Notes: generated by a model from the letters alone, not told the origin. A stretch of 64,000 nt of DNA from Lophium mytilinum (GCA_010093605.1 MU004199.1:1320730-1384729), one strand, 5' to 3'. Shown: positions 11,824 through 23,418, numbered from the stretch's first letter. Program-made: numbers and translations.

Positions 11824-13153
11824 ACTCTACTGTCTGCACGGTTTCTTTTATCCTCTTATTCTACGTTGGAATGGGCAAAGCACGAGTCTCTGATTCAGGA
11901 TATTGTCCACGCAACGTCTGGGGCAGCTTGCAGTAGGATTTTGATGAGTCGATGATTTGATGAGCGCGGGGAGCGATACCGAAGCGACGAGATTCCTTAA
12001 ATTTGTTCTATTCCCCTTTTCTTTTCTCGTCCCACTCGAGGTCTCAAGATCCGGGTCATTAGGGTGGAGGGCCACCTATGTAGCAGATACGACGATGAGG
12101 GTCGGAAGGCGGCTATTCGCGGAATCCCACCGGGTTTCGGCTGGATGGCTTAACAACACTACCAACGCTTTCTTTGGCTACGACCTGTTATCTACTCACT
12201 TCTGTGTTTGCTCAAGCACGCTTCTTTTGGGTCATTGGTTTGGCAACGTCGGAGTTCTGGTGAACGGCGTACCGAGCCGTTTTCTGCACTTGTTCTGTAC
12301 TGGTCTCCTCTTCATGGGCAAGTATATTGTGCTGCTTGGTTCGAAGGGCACTCTGCTCACTTTCTGTCTTCTCTTATATAGGTGGAGCGTTGGCTTCACA
12401 GCTTATGGATAGTGGGACTGGGATGGTAGGAGTAGCTGGATAGGTCATGATACCATAGTGGTTCATCCCATTTATCTTGTTTGGAGTTGCTACTTCTTTA
12501 CAAATGTATGGAGATGCGTTGAGTGAGTCATTCGAGGTGGTAAAAAGGTTCAAAAGGTTGGATTGCGATATATCTCTCTGGTGGTATTGTCTCCTGAGTA
12601 TTTAGCTCCTTAAAATCTATTGGTATCCTTAGAGAGCTTGCGATTAAATGTGATACACATCTACTCAAGCCATCAACAACAAGCAAAGCTTGCACTTCTC
12701 CTGCGAAACCCAGCGAGCACCCTCACTCATTGCAGAGATAACCCAGTCCCGTTTTGCGGCGAAGCTTGGAGTAGAAGAGTTCCAGATGCTAGACATATCT
12801 AAGGTTCCTCCATTCGGAGAATACGGCCGTGGCTAAGTTATGGTAGATGAGGCAGACATAGTCTCTAAACGATAATGCATCCAACACCATATAGCCATCA
12901 GCTCTTCTCTAGCTATCCTGTCCTGTCCACTTCATTAAGAACCGGCCAGGAGCCCCGAGTATGAAGCAAAATAGATATCTCTATCAAAGAGTAGCATGGC
13001 ACTGTGGTCACCTAATTCCTCGGCTCCTTCCGCACTACGGCGTGTTTACGCTAAAAAAGATATCACAGTATTCTTCAAGCGCTCTATCCAATCTAAGCCA
13101 GATTGACTCACTTCTGGAAGCCTCCAATGAGCAAAAATTAGCAAAAAGAAATC
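11824..13153. other. BEM1 3' flank and gene-free spacer
   Basis: No supported protein gene. A 151-codon plus-strand ORF at 11957-12412 sits directly after BEM1 and is hydrophobic and low in conserved features. I consider it BEM1 3' UTR or chance. Composition becomes more AT-rich towards 12500-12700. Confidence 0.4.
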
Positions 13154-13252
13154 TTCCGTCGCCGGGAATCGAACCCGGGCCTTGCCGGCACTTGATCAAG
13201 TGTGAGGACTCTCGATGAGAGCGGCAAATCCTAGCCCCTAGACCACAACGGA
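13154..13252 (-). tRNA. tRNA-Glu (CTC) with 27-nt intron
   Basis: The gene is on the minus strand. The acceptor stem TCCGTTG pairs with CGACGGA, followed by discriminator A. The A-box region GTGGTCTAGGGGCTAGGAT, anticodon stem TGCCG/CGGCA, and T-arm CCGGGTTCGATTCCCGG are all intact. The anticodon loop reads C-T-CTC-A then C, giving anticodon CTC. A 27-nt intron (TCGAGAGTCC...CAAGTG) is inserted one base 3' of the anticodon, the canonical position. Mature length is 72 nt before CCA addition. Confidence 0.93.
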
Positions 13253-13499
13253 TTGAAGGTCTGTGAAATTTTGTTTGTAAATATCCCATAATTTTACGGC
13301 AGGCGGATACATTTAGCCTTGCCTGCTGGTTTAAGGATGGTGAACGAAAACCCAAATACGAATACGAATTCATGGAAAGGTGGGACGGCGGGGCTTGATG
13401 GAGTGGGGCATGCGTAATTCGTACCGTACGGCGATCGGGGGGTTAGCAACGAAAGACTTTAGCGGCACTAGGTGCCTACTCTTAGCACGGTAACCCTTA

Positions 13500-14160
13500 C
13501 TACTAACTTAAAAGGATTCTATTTAATATAGTATCTCTATATACTCTTAGAGTAAAAAGACCCTTCTTTAAAAATAGTACTTCTAGAGAAGGTAATAGTA
13601 AGAAAGTATTCTTAGTAAGTTTTACTAGAAATAAGAAAATACTTAAAATTCTAAGTTAAAAATTTCTCTAAGTCTACCCTAAGTCTACCCTAAGTCTACT
13701 CTAAGTATTTTCTTCTTTTAAGAATTTCTCTAAGAATTTCTTAGTTCTAAGAGTATTAACTATAAATCTAAACTATCTAAAGACTTTTATTTTCTAACTT
13801 TCTAATTATATAGAAATCTTCCTCTTTAATAGCGTACTTATTACCTAAAGTAGAATAGATAGTATTAGTAGTAAAAGAATTAAAAATTTAAAAAGTTAAT
13901 TATATTTATAGAAATAGTAAATATATATATATATTAAATACCTCCCCTCTTCTTCTCCCCCCTCTCTAAGGTCCTAGGTTCGAGCCTGCGCTAGATTTTC
14001 TTTTTACTTTTTACCTTTTTAGTAGGTTTTCTAGGAAATACTTAGGGTGGACTTGGGGTGGACTTAGAGTAGACTTAGCGTGGACTTAGGGTGGACTTAG
14101 GGCGGACTTGAAATTCTAAGCCAGCCCTAAAGTTCCAAGTATCTCTTTTTAAGAAGTTGC
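13500..14160. mobile_element. AT-rich degraded element with inverted minisatellite arms
   Basis: Very AT-rich sequence. The left arm (about 13636-13720) has 11-bp units AAGTCTACCCT. The right arm (about 14030-14155) has the inverse complement type ACTTAGGGTGG. The outer flanks also match in inverted orientation once C-to-T and G-to-A changes are allowed. For example, the inverse complement of the right flank gives acttggaact where the left has acttaaaatt. This looks like a short terminal-inverted-repeat or foldback element decayed by RIP. No transposase is visible. A pol III B-box-like string GGTTCGAGCCT lies inside at 13977-13987. Confidence 0.6.
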
Positions 14161-15349
14161 CTTGGTTCTAAGCGGGAAATACGACTCTACTTGATTAGGG
14201 GGTCCGCCTGATTATAAGGCCTGCAGGAGGTAGCCCGAAGTCTTCCGTCGCATACCCCCCCATCGCGGTACGGTACCTTGTGGGCTTCGGTCAAGCGGGA
14301 ATCTAGGTTCTTGATAGTCTCTGCATTATACTTGGGAAAATCTACTTGTAGTATAAAGATACTTGAGGCTATGTAGAAGATAAGAGGACGATGCCTTCTA
14401 AAAACGACTATGTATGTTGCAAACATGACGCCGTGCAGAATATATTATTCTATGAAGCTGCAGATAGGTAAGACCAATCACCGCTCTTAAATCTCTTTCT
14501 ATACCCTCGCTGGTAAGCACACATACTCCCGAGTGAGACGACAGCATTTTTAACGCATGTGCAGTAGTACTATAAACTTTTACTACTGCATACTTTGCAA
14601 GAAGGGATGAAGGACATGGCAGGGACGGCTAACGGCATCGGGACGACCGATAATCGGGCCGAGTATCCTTCGTCGTTAGTTCCACTGTCTCCGCATCTTC
14701 TCCATCCACTTTGTCTCTCCCATCAAAAAATTCATCATTCGTTATCTGCAGTCGCCAGAGACGGCCAGCGCATGCTCTACTACTTTAGTATCCTAGCGTG
14801 GAGATGGATACTTCAAGAGTGAGGTTGGTGAATTTAAAGGAGCTTCTACGAAACGCCTGGCAGCACTTTATATTACGGAGGAAGATTGTTTTTATGAATC
14901 TAAGCTTTCGTACTGTCAGATCCATCAATTCATCATCCTCGTACGGGTTTCTCGGTATCTTTAAGGGGTGGTGAAGGGTGTGTGAAAGTAGAGCCTATTA
15001 TCCCTGTCTTTTCATCATCAATGGGATCGATCATTTTCACTCTCCCACTATCTCCAGCGCACAGTCACTCGAGAAGTACGCAACTGAGAACTATGAGATA
15101 AGTGGGGAGATTAGCTGGGTTGAGTGGAGAAGTGTTGTGAAGCGCAGTCACGTGAAAGCGGAGGCGGAAGTCCGTCACCGCTTCACGACTCAGGATTGGA
15201 AGGTAAGATAGCATAGAATGCCGAAGTTTCTCGTAGACTGTAAAAGCCGATCGAAGGAGGAAGACGTACATAACATCGTTGGTTAGGTTCAAGATCTAGA
15301 TTCTTTTCGACCTTGTTCTCCGCTCTCTTCATCTCTGCTCCAAATTACC
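14161..15349. other. Gene-free spacer
   Basis: Only short ORFs (up to about 79 codons) without recognisable sequence are present. The last few hundred bases are presumably the promoter of the downstream DUF1445-like gene. Nothing else was seen. Confidence 0.4.
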
Positions 15350-16267
15350 ATGGCCATATTCTCGATCACGAAGGCCGGCGCCGATAGAGGCACGAAAATT
15401 ACGACAGGGGCTGATGTTCGTGTTGCCGCAAGAATCAACAACTTTAACTCTCCAACCTCAGGTCTTGCACCAACGTTCTTGCAAGCCAACCTAGTTGTTC
15501 TCCCGTCCCGATACGCTTCCGACTTTCGTCTTCTCTGTGCGCGAAACCCAGTACCATGTCCATTAATTGCGGAATCAACTTCAACCGGCTGCTGGAACTC
15601 AGTGACGTCCACCATCCCCGGCCTAAATGGAGGAGCTATCCTATCCGACTGTGATCTCCGCCGCGACGTGCCCAGATACATGGTGTATAAGGACTCGACA
15701 CCCATCAAGAAAGGTTGTCTAGATATAGTGGACGAATGGACTGACGATCATGTCGCCTTTCTAATTGGATGTTCGTTCAGCTTTGAGTCTGCCCTGACCG
15801 CGGCTGGCCTTCCTCCCCGACACACAACTCTGAATCGAAATGTCCCTATATACCGGACGAGCATTCCGCTATGTCCCGCTGGTGCCTTCACGGGAAGCAC
15901 ATACGTGGTCTCAATGAGATCTTATAAGGCCTCAGAAGTAGAGAGAGTGCGAGAAATTACTAGGGCATACACTGCGACGCATGGCGAACCTATTGCATGG
16001 GGCTGGGATGCGGTCAAGAGACTCGGGATTGAAGATATTGACGCACCGACTTGGGGTGAGTCGCCATTAACACAAGATGAAAGACCGCTGGGCGATGTGG
16101 AGGGGGAAGAGCATGATGTTCCCGTGTTTTGGGGGTGCGGCGTCACTCCGATGGAAGCTGTGGCGAGATCTAGCCTGGAGGGAGTCGTCATGACACATGA
16201 TCCTGGCTGTATGCTTCTCTTAGATTGCCGAGACTCTGATATAGTACCGGCAGCGTGTGTTGCGTAG
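15350..16267 (+). CDS. D-glutamate cyclase / DUF1445-like hydro-lyase family protein
   Basis: Intronless, 305 aa, with start context accATGG. Family features are the mid-region SFSFESALTAAGLP, the block NVPIYRTSIPLCPAGAFTGSTYVVSMR, and the C-terminal FWGCGVTPMEA...MTHDPGCMLLLD. These match the UPF0317/DUF1445 family, which includes the C-terminal domain of mammalian D-glutamate cyclase and many bacterial putative hydro-lyases. A role in D-glutamate or 5-oxoproline handling is inferred from the family only. The N-terminal ~30 residues are less typical, as would be expected if the enzyme core starts around residue 25. Length is slightly above the bacterial norm of about 260-270. Confidence 0.85.
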   Translation: MAIFSITKAGADRGTKITTGADVRVAARINNFNSPTSGLAPTFLQANLVVLPSRYASDFRLLCARNPVPCPLIAESTSTGCWNSVTSTIPGLNGGAILSDCDLRRDVPRYMVYKDSTPIKKGCLDIVDEWTDDHVAFLIGCSFSFESALTAAGLPPRHTTLNRNVPIYRTSIPLCPAGAFTGSTYVVSMRSYKASEVERVREITRAYTATHGEPIAWGWDAVKRLGIEDIDAPTWGESPLTQDERPLGDVEGEEHDVPVFWGCGVTPMEAVARSSLEGVVMTHDPGCMLLLDCRDSDIVPAACVA

Positions 16268-17021
16268 GTCAACAATGCAACATCACTGGTATTCGTTGGT
16301 CATATGCTTGATAGACGGTGCGAACATCGTTGCAGTGCTGGATTTACCATTTAAGGTAAGGCGATAGTTCGTGATATTCTAGAACCTAGCCCTGGTCCGA
16401 AACAGTAATGATCTCAGCTCCAGTCTAACCGCGCGACTCCATAACTTTGAGCGGAGTTGCTGTGCCGCATGTGCCGCATCGATATCTCAACCCCAAGTGC
16501 CTCACACCACCTCTCAGAGGCGGTAGTTGGCTTAGGACTGTACTGCGCCCTACCAATTCTCGTTGTCCAATCGTGGTTCATCTTCGCCCAGCCGCGCGCC
16601 AGGGATAGGTGACATCAATGCCTCAAGAACCCGCCGACATCTCATCACCAATCACTTCAGGTCTTCCTTAGGGTGTGAAATGGACCAACTCACTGCTGCC
16701 TTTGCTGGGGAGTCGGGCGCTTGCGGAGAAACTCAAGTGGCTCTCCATTTATAGATCTAACATGAGAGCGCTTGCAGCGGAGCTGAGAGTGCATATATAC
16801 AGCCAGGTGCCCGTTAACAGGAAACGCGATTCTGGATACAGTTTCTGTTCTGATGCTATAATTAGTCTTGTTGTATAACCTATAAAAAGATTTGAAGATT
16901 TCCTAGAGATGGCAGACATCCAAGAACGCCTACATTCCATCACATCAGCGTGCCATCATTTCCGCTATTATCCTTAAACTATCTTTTGAAGCACTCTTAA
17001 CGAAGTTAGACATCCAAGAAA
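16268..17021. other. Gene-free spacer
   Basis: Short ORFs of 61-67 codons only. No RNA gene or repeat was recognised. Confidence 0.4.
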
Positions 17022-17840
17022 ATGTCGCTCCCCCAGCATCCTCTCTGTTTCGAACCCAACTCTACCTATGGCAACATCTCCTCTGGGGACGTTCCGGATA
17101 ATCAGAATGATACGCCTACGACTAGCAGTGCCGACTATTCTTGGGATGATTCGGATCACCGTCAGATCCGCAGCCCACAGCCGAGCCGACCCATCAAAAC
17201 TCTCTCCAAAGTTTCCGAGGCTACCGGTGCCTTACAGCCCCTGGATGTAATCACTGGCAAATCTGACGGCACCAAGAGGACCAGACAGCGAAGCCACTCG
17301 TCTACCTCTGCTCATAAGCGGCCTCGAATGCAAGAGGATGAGCTATGGAGTTTGTACACCGAAATACGTCCAGGACCAGGTCCGGCGCTCACGTCCCAGC
17401 ATATCACTATGCAGGAATGGAGTGCCTTGCACGATCGAACTGCTGCGGGCATCCATAGTGTAGAGAGAAACATGAGGCTTATGATTGTTCATCGGCAAAA
17501 GCTCTCCACATCGACGGCTCACTACATCTATAAGGCCGTTGGAAGCTTGAGATTAGAACTAGAACTCGGATTCTTGCAGCTGGCAGTCAGAGATTGGGCC
17601 TGGGATTACTTGGAAACTGCATTTGAGGACATCTGCAGTTACTTTCTATACTCTGCTGCTGCGTCTCTCGAAGGCCGAAATGTTGATAGAAATAGTCTTC
17701 TGGTTGATGCTATTGAAGAACTGACAGCTGGGATGGAGCTGGCGCTTCAGGAGTCGACTTGGGAAGAGACAGAGGAGTTGTATGAAGAGCAGACAGAGCA
17801 AGAGGCGGGAGAGGAGACCGAGGATGACTCTGAGGAGTAG
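17022..17840 (+). CDS. Hypothetical charged protein with acidic tail
   Basis: Intronless ORF of 272 aa. The N-terminal ~110 residues are polar and disordered and carry a basic nuclear-localisation-like stretch (KRTRQRSHSSTSAHKRPR, about 86-103). Residues about 110-240 look helical (LWSLYTEIRPG, QEWSALHDRTAAGIHSVERN, LRLELELGFLQLAVRDWAWD). The last ~25 residues are almost pure Glu/Thr/Asp. I do not recognise a family. The composition suggests a nuclear protein. The gene sits alone in a gene-poor tract with 750 bases upstream and 460 downstream. Confidence 0.6.
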   Translation: MSLPQHPLCFEPNSTYGNISSGDVPDNQNDTPTTSSADYSWDDSDHRQIRSPQPSRPIKTLSKVSEATGALQPLDVITGKSDGTKRTRQRSHSSTSAHKRPRMQEDELWSLYTEIRPGPGPALTSQHITMQEWSALHDRTAAGIHSVERNMRLMIVHRQKLSTSTAHYIYKAVGSLRLELELGFLQLAVRDWAWDYLETAFEDICSYFLYSAAASLEGRNVDRNSLLVDAIEELTAGMELALQESTWEETEELYEEQTEQEAGEETEDDSEE

Positions 17841-18306
17841 ATGGGGATGCGACACGGCGGCACGTTGAAGATGAAGATAAGCTGATGATATGTTTCTCCA
17901 GGAACGGGGTGGAGGAATCGTGAGCGCGGCAATCTGTTGTTGTTTTTCTTACCTATTCGACGCTCGTTATTAGTAGTTCCTGTACTTCGCTATGAATCGC
18001 AAAGCATTGCGCGCTCGTTGCTTTACTACCTTGCCCTACCAACAGTCCCGTGCCCCAGTCAGTGGAAGTTTGTTCGCAATGTGTTACAAAGGTAGTGACA
18101 GCTTCGGGTTCCGCTTTATTTTCATCGGTCTGAGTCAGTCAAGACATGCGGGGTATCCTCTTTGGTACTAGCGCTCTGCGATTAGAACAGTGCTGCCTGG
18201 GTTCATCCACAGCCCTCTACCTCACCTTTGTAGCCTTACAACCTTATTGTCATTTTTCCTCACGAACCTAAGAGAGCACGCAGTCGAGGACTTCAGAAAC
18301 TGATCT
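17841..18306. other. Spacer / promoter of Zn2Cys6 regulator
   Basis: No ORF is supported. The stretch presumably holds the promoter of the downstream transcription factor. No clear repeat was seen. Confidence 0.4.
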
Positions 18307-20519
18307 ATGGAGCGAATCCGTAGAGCTCCTTTCGGGGAGTCAGCGAATACTTCGTACAGTCCTTTTCCTGCAACTTCTCCGTTAGCGTTATCTGATTAGC
18401 AATAGATGTGAAAGATGTCGTAGAAGAAAGGTCTGGACAAGGAGCTCCTATGGCAGTGCACGCACTAATAGCTCCTGCAGATCAAATGTGACCGTCGAGA
18501 GCCATGTTCGAAATGCGAACAGTTTGGGGCGAAATGCGTCTTTCGAGGTACCGGAGAAAAGCAGCGGTTAGGCAAAGAACTTAGCTCTTCGACGATATGT
18601 TATCGTGCTCACAAGATGCCCTTAGGCCAGTCCGGAAAGGCCATGTCCAAGCACTTGAAGGTCACGTGGCTTCCCTGGAGCTTCTGCTACGAAAGGTAGC
18701 TGCTGCCGACAACAAGCAACGAGATGAGCTTCTCGCCGAGTTCAAAATTGTCTCAAGTGCAGTGAATCAGTCTTCACCCGTTCAGTCTATCGAGGGTACT
18801 GGCGTCAATAAAGGTGATCTTGCGTTGGCCCGAACACGAGCCGGACAAATGAAGAAGCTGAGAGCAAAGAACGCGTCACAATTTTTCGGTGGAACGAGCC
18901 TATTTCATGGCCATGAATCCGTAGAGTTACCAGTTCCTCTGCCAGATTTCAGCCTCGAGGCTCTCTCGACTCCATTGAGCACCGTTCCGGAAGTATCACC
19001 TTCGAGCGGAAACGGTCTGAAGTTAAGGAATGACCACTTCCCATATAGGCCTCACGATGAGATCCCTCGACGTCTGCTCGCAACATTCTTCCAGGAGCAG
19101 TATTACTACAACATGTGCGTCTATCGAGAGTATTTCCTCCGCGACTATCATGCTGGAACAGGCCGATACTACTCGGAAGTACTTCTATACGCAATATGTG
19201 CCATGGGTGCTCTAGCGTGCGAAGACTCTAGCCTCCGAGAGCTATCCGGCACCTTCTCCAGCCATGCCGAAACACTCCTGTTCGACTCGTTGGACAATCC
19301 CGATATGACTACCTTGCAAGCCCTAGTCCTTTTGGGACAATGCGAGATCGGCTACGGAAAGGCTTCGAAAGGCTGGCTATTCTGCGGTATGGCATTCCGT
19401 CTGACCCACGAGATGGGACTTCATCTCGACCCAAACAACTGGAACAACGGCACGCAGCCCTCGGTCGATACGGAAGTGCTGCGGCGGGTGTATTGGGCCA
19501 CCTTTATCGTAGACAAGCAATTGAGTCTATATTTCGGCCGTCCGCCCGCTCTCTACCCGTATGAATCCGATGTCAGGAGCACCATCAGGATACCTTACCC
19601 ACCTGAATGGGAAGGCCTCCTCGATACTTATATCGGGAAAAGGAACACGAGCACTGCTTTTGAGGATGGAATCGCCCTCATTGGATCTTTAACCTACCAG
19701 GTTGAGTTATGCAAAATCTTACACAACATTATCACAAATCTTTACGAAAATCGACGAGTGAATGCGGATCATGCTGTCATTGCTACTACGGCGCAGCAAA
19801 TTCATGTTTCACTCACGACGTGGTTGGCCGGACTGCCTGCAAAGCTTCATTGGAATCAGTGGACTGTTGGGAAGGTACCTGCATATGTCCTTCATCTACA
19901 GTGAGCCCCTAGAATATTTCTCTGTGTTTCAAATCCACTAATGAAGTCTGTTAGCATGCTCTTCCACACAGCAATGATCATTCTCCACCGTCCACCCCGT
20001 CATTACTTCGAAAAGCCCGGCATCGCAGCCAGCGAAGACGTAGAGATATGCTACGAGTCCGTTTACGCCCTAGTCCGGTTACTCCGAAGCTACTCTCGAT
20101 ATTACCGCTATCAGAGTCTCCCGCTCGACTTCGTTCACAGTTTATCCACTGCCGCAGGAATTATCATTATGAAACGGTTTTTCGAAAACGCGACGTTCGA
20201 TCACTCTGAAGTCTCGACTTCACTAGGGGTAATCCTCCGCGCGATGGATGATGTGAAGAAAACCTGGCCTTGTATGAAGGAGATCCAGGACAGCGTGCTC
20301 GAAGCTATGAAGAGTCGAGCCAGCGCTATACCGCGGATGGATCCAATGCCGAGTCTTGATCTTAGCACTAGTCTTTCTGCGGGATTGGAATTTCCGATGA
20401 ATGGAGAGGTGCAAATGAATGAAGAGGCTGGACCTGGGTCTTTGGCTACGGATTTGCTTGTGGACGATGACTGGACCGCTCAGTTTCTAGGATTTCCGTG
20501 GGACGATCAACTTGTCTGA
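18307..20519 (+). CDS. Zn2Cys6 transcription factor with fungal middle-homology domain
   Basis: Five exons predicted: 18307-18353, 18400-18430, 18481-18566, 18626-19900 and 19955-20519, giving 667 aa. The binuclear cluster is assembled over exons 2 and 3 and follows CX2CX6CX5CX2CX6C exactly: Cys 19, 22, 29, 35, 38 and 45. A short leucine-rich linker follows (ALEGHVASLELLLRKVAA). The fungal_trans region has YNMCVYREYFLRDYH, GKASKGWLFCGMAFRLTHEMGLHLD and LRRVYWATFIVDKQLSLYFGRPPAL. The first exon is the least certain part: the ATG and the 47-nt length are chosen because they give the right phase. Target genes are unknown, and no adjacent cluster points to a pathway. Confidence 0.85.
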
Positions 20520-21113
20520 CCCCGCATATCATATAAGTCTGGGAATCTGCCGGTGACGCGTGTATACTGGTTAGTAACCGAACACGGATGTGCGGACGTT
20601 CTGCTTTGACTGTCGATGATAGATGCAAAGACTATGAAAGAAACTCACGAGCGGGGCGAATCTGCGTCATTGCTACACATATTGACGATACGACATCCAG
20701 CATCGACTACCGAAGACCGTCGAAACACAGCAACCCGGTGCAAGAACTCGGGCCAAATATTAAACATGTAACATCCTGTCGCTCCCGCAAATTCCACCCC
20801 AGTAAGCTTTTCACTTTTGTCAACGGCGTCAATTACGGGAGTAACTATTTAGAGACAAGGAGAAAGGAATGGCTAGTTATTGTAGCGCTCTTATATCCGC
20901 GGCTTCGATTGGCTGGAGTGCAACTGATCAGCGGACATCCCCCAGAATGTGCCTCGCTAAGTATATCGAGTATGCCTTGTGAGTGCCTTGCCAAGGAAGG
21001 CTGCACATGGGGGGCTGTTCGGTCCTCAAGTTTTCAGTATATCCGGATCTCTGAAAATTCGTGTAAGTATTGCATTCCATTTTTTGAGTTCTCTCCACCG
21101 TCTTTGAGAATAC
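20520..21113. other. Spacer between regulator and membrane protein
   Basis: A 180-codon open frame (20588-21130) crosses most of this region. Its composition is irregular and it overlaps the next gene's start, so I do not call it a gene. It may include 5' exons of the membrane protein. Confidence 0.35.
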
Positions 21114-22088
21114 ATGGATCCTCTTGTTGACGTTGTGCTCGTGCATAGCTGCCACATATGCAAATCAAACCCCATTAAGCGCGAAGAAACTCAGAATGCC
21201 GAACCACACCGAAGCTCTTTCCTTCTCAGACCGCATCCACAAGCGAGACTCTTGACACTCGATTTACACCTACGAGCCGACGATGCGATTACGAATGCGA
21301 CAGCAGCCCTCTTGAACGACTTAGCCAAGGAGCGGAAAGAGTCGGGTCAGAATACTGATAACGCAATCATCTTGATCGTAGAAGGTCCTCGCAGTACATT
21401 AGTGTCCCGGGCACTTCAGGTCGCAGTCACACGTTCAGGAGCAGGCCTCACAGGGGCTGATCGCAATCCCATATGTGAGAACATCTACGGAATCTTGCAG
21501 ATATCGCCGTACCGGACATGGCACCGCCTAGTCTTGAATGCTTGCCTCGCCCTCGGTCAGATCATATGCTATGCAGCTTTTCGCCATTACGAGATTTACT
21601 GCTCGACTGAGGATGTCTGTGATGACTACGAATGCCCTGAAGTGAGTATATCAATCATTGCTAGGTCTAATAAAGCTGACCATATCCAGGTTGGCGACTC
21701 AAACTTCGATCTGGCCCTGGCTGTAATAACACATCCAATCATAATACGCATGCTATGTATTCTCGTATTCTGGGTAGCCATGGCAGCATTGCAGTATCGC
21801 GATAATAAACATGCTCTGCTCGTCTGGTCATGGCTCCTTATATTTGGTGCATATGGGGGCCAGTGGGCTTCCGAAGGCTTTGCGCCTATGAAGATGACGC
21901 ATGCCGCTCCGACATCATTGCGTCTGTTGGGTATCAGCATGGCCATCATTTCCGGCTGGGGTCTTTACTGGGTTTGGGGCGGTTGGTTGCCGCAAAGATT
22001 AGACGGTACACTTCGGAGATGGGCTCAGGACGCTTGCACAAGACCACAGACAAGGTTTCGGAGGTTGAGATTTCAACCGATGCAGTAA
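21114..22088 (+). CDS. Multi-pass membrane protein, unknown function
   Basis: Open frame of 324 aa. A very good 48-nt intron (21642-21689; donor GTGAGT, branch gctgac, acceptor ccag) is stop-free and a multiple of three. The protein is therefore 324 or, more likely, 308 aa. Four hydrophobic segments are visible: LVLNACLALGQIICYAAF, THPIIIRMLCILVFWVAMAA, ALLVWSWLLIFGAYGG and ISMAIISGWGLYWVWGGWL. The N-terminal ~130 residues are soluble and charged. A short Cys cluster (STEDVCDDYECPE) sits between segments 1 and 2. The C-terminus is Arg-rich and probably cytosolic. No family was recognised, and the start is uncertain. Confidence 0.6.
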   Translation: MDPLVDVVLVHSCHICKSNPIKREETQNAEPHRSSFLLRPHPQARLLTLDLHLRADDAITNATAALLNDLAKERKESGQNTDNAIILIVEGPRSTLVSRALQVAVTRSGAGLTGADRNPICENIYGILQISPYRTWHRLVLNACLALGQIICYAAFRHYEIYCSTEDVCDDYECPEVSISIIARSNKADHIQVGDSNFDLALAVITHPIIIRMLCILVFWVAMAALQYRDNKHALLVWSWLLIFGAYGGQWASEGFAPMKMTHAAPTSLRLLGISMAIISGWGLYWVWGGWLPQRLDGTLRRWAQDACTRPQTRFRRLRFQPMQ

Positions 22089-22743
22089 GGGGCATTTGCG
22101 ACTCGCTCGGGCTACAGCTTGTATAAGAGGTGACATGCTACCAGGCCTAGGTCTTTTCCTTTCTTCATCACACGCGTCATCTGCTACTTCCCTTAGGGGT
22201 ACGCGAATAGAAGTGCTTCCTTTCTCTCTCTCTTCATATCTTCCCCTGTCTCCTTTCTTATCTATGATGCTTCTTATGTCTCGTGTCCGGGCACTACGTC
22301 CACTGACGAACGAAATCGAAATTTGCTCATCGGCGCCGAATCGACCGCACTCCGTTCGAGAGCTAATGCGCAGAGAGAGGGACAAGAAACCTTAAATATG
22401 GGCTGCCTATGTGCGCTTTCTGGACTCTGTTTCTATCCGATGACCGGAAACATACGCTAATCCAACCACTGCCTCGTACTGCCACTTTACCAGGCCAATC
22501 TCCGCTTGTGTTATTCTATTCACGCTTAGTCACGGTAGGAGGTTTGGTCCAATATCAACTCTGCTACGTTTTAAAGCATGACGCATTCACATAGCAAGAA
22601 TTAGATGCCTGGTGCATAAGTCTGCGGCTTCTGTCCTATCACATTCAATGTCTGGATCACCGTCACCACCACCACCACCCCATTTACTCTAGCTCGACTC
22701 TCTAGTTCGTTCCAAACCTCCATCTATACTCGAAATCGCGATC
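22089..22743. other. Spacer
   Basis: Only short ORFs. The last 120 bases contain a CACCACCACCACC run and a C/T-rich leader before the next start codon. Confidence 0.4.
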
Positions 22744-23418
22744 ATGGTTTCGCGGGCGCAAGTAAAGGAAGACCAATGCGCAAAAAAGTTGGAAAACGCC
22801 CGAGACAGCGAAGACGAGAACGAAAGTCTTAGTGTCAAAATCGAATCTAGCAGGAGGGTTATTACTGAACGGGAATGCAAGAGAAAGGCTATCGAAGAAC
22901 CACACGAATCAGATGATGATACCGACGTTGCAACCGTTTACCTCAAGAAGGTCAAGCTTGCCGCAGATTTGGGGGTTGAGGATGAAGTAGCGCCCACGGA
23001 TCTAGCATTCGGCTACGGCCAAGACGGGCTGCAACACGAATCGGAATATTTCGCGGAACCTTCCATCACAGACTCCTTGTCGATCATGTCTGACTTCAGC
23101 AACTTTGATGATAGCGACTACCAAGCGCTTCATGACCTTCTCAGGATGCTCGACTCGGATGTCAATCTCCAAATTGACAAAGTGGCCCACCTTGAGCGTG
23201 GGGACATCAGAGTGACCCAGAAGGAGAAGGCGTTTGATTCGTTCTGCAAAGTCAGACGCCTACTGAAGGAGGTCGAAATGACCGGGCTTATGCACATGAG
23301 CGATGAGAAGGTAGAGACGCTACTGAACCGCGCTAGGAAGTTGTTCTACTCTACCGTTTCGGAGCGACTATCGAGTCTGCCACCGAATGAGGAGGTTATT
23401 CCCGGTTCGATGAGCTGA
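22744..23418 (+). CDS. Hypothetical small acidic protein A
   Basis: Intronless, 224 aa, start context gatcATGG. The N-terminal half is highly charged and carries a KRKAIEEP...KKVKLAADLG signature. The middle is acidic and Ser-rich (SLSIMSDFSNFDDSDYQ). The C-terminal ~90 residues look helical (HDLLRMLDSDVNLQIDKVAHL; KVRRLLKEVEMTGLMHM). The N-terminal signature recurs in the next gene, suggesting distant paralogy. No known domain was recognised. Confidence 0.55.
   Translation: MVSRAQVKEDQCAKKLENARDSEDENESLSVKIESSRRVITERECKRKAIEEPHESDDDTDVATVYLKKVKLAADLGVEDEVAPTDLAFGYGQDGLQHESEYFAEPSITDSLSIMSDFSNFDDSDYQALHDLLRMLDSDVNLQIDKVAHLERGDIRVTQKEKAFDSFCKVRRLLKEVEMTGLMHMSDEKVETLLNRARKLFYSTVSERLSSLPPNEEVIPGSMS

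Noticed and set aside
11957-12412. 151-codon plus-strand ORF after BEM1
   Set aside because: Starts 134 bases after the BEM1 stop, has no recognisable domain and erratic composition; more likely 3' UTR.
18597-18625. Start of the Zn2Cys6 regulator at the ATG at 18597
   Set aside because: This ATG lies inside an intron (18567-18625); using it would drop the zinc cluster encoded in upstream exons.
20588-21130. 180-codon plus-strand ORF
   Set aside because: Irregular composition, overlaps the next gene's start, and no conserved features; might contain an exon of the membrane protein but I cannot show it.
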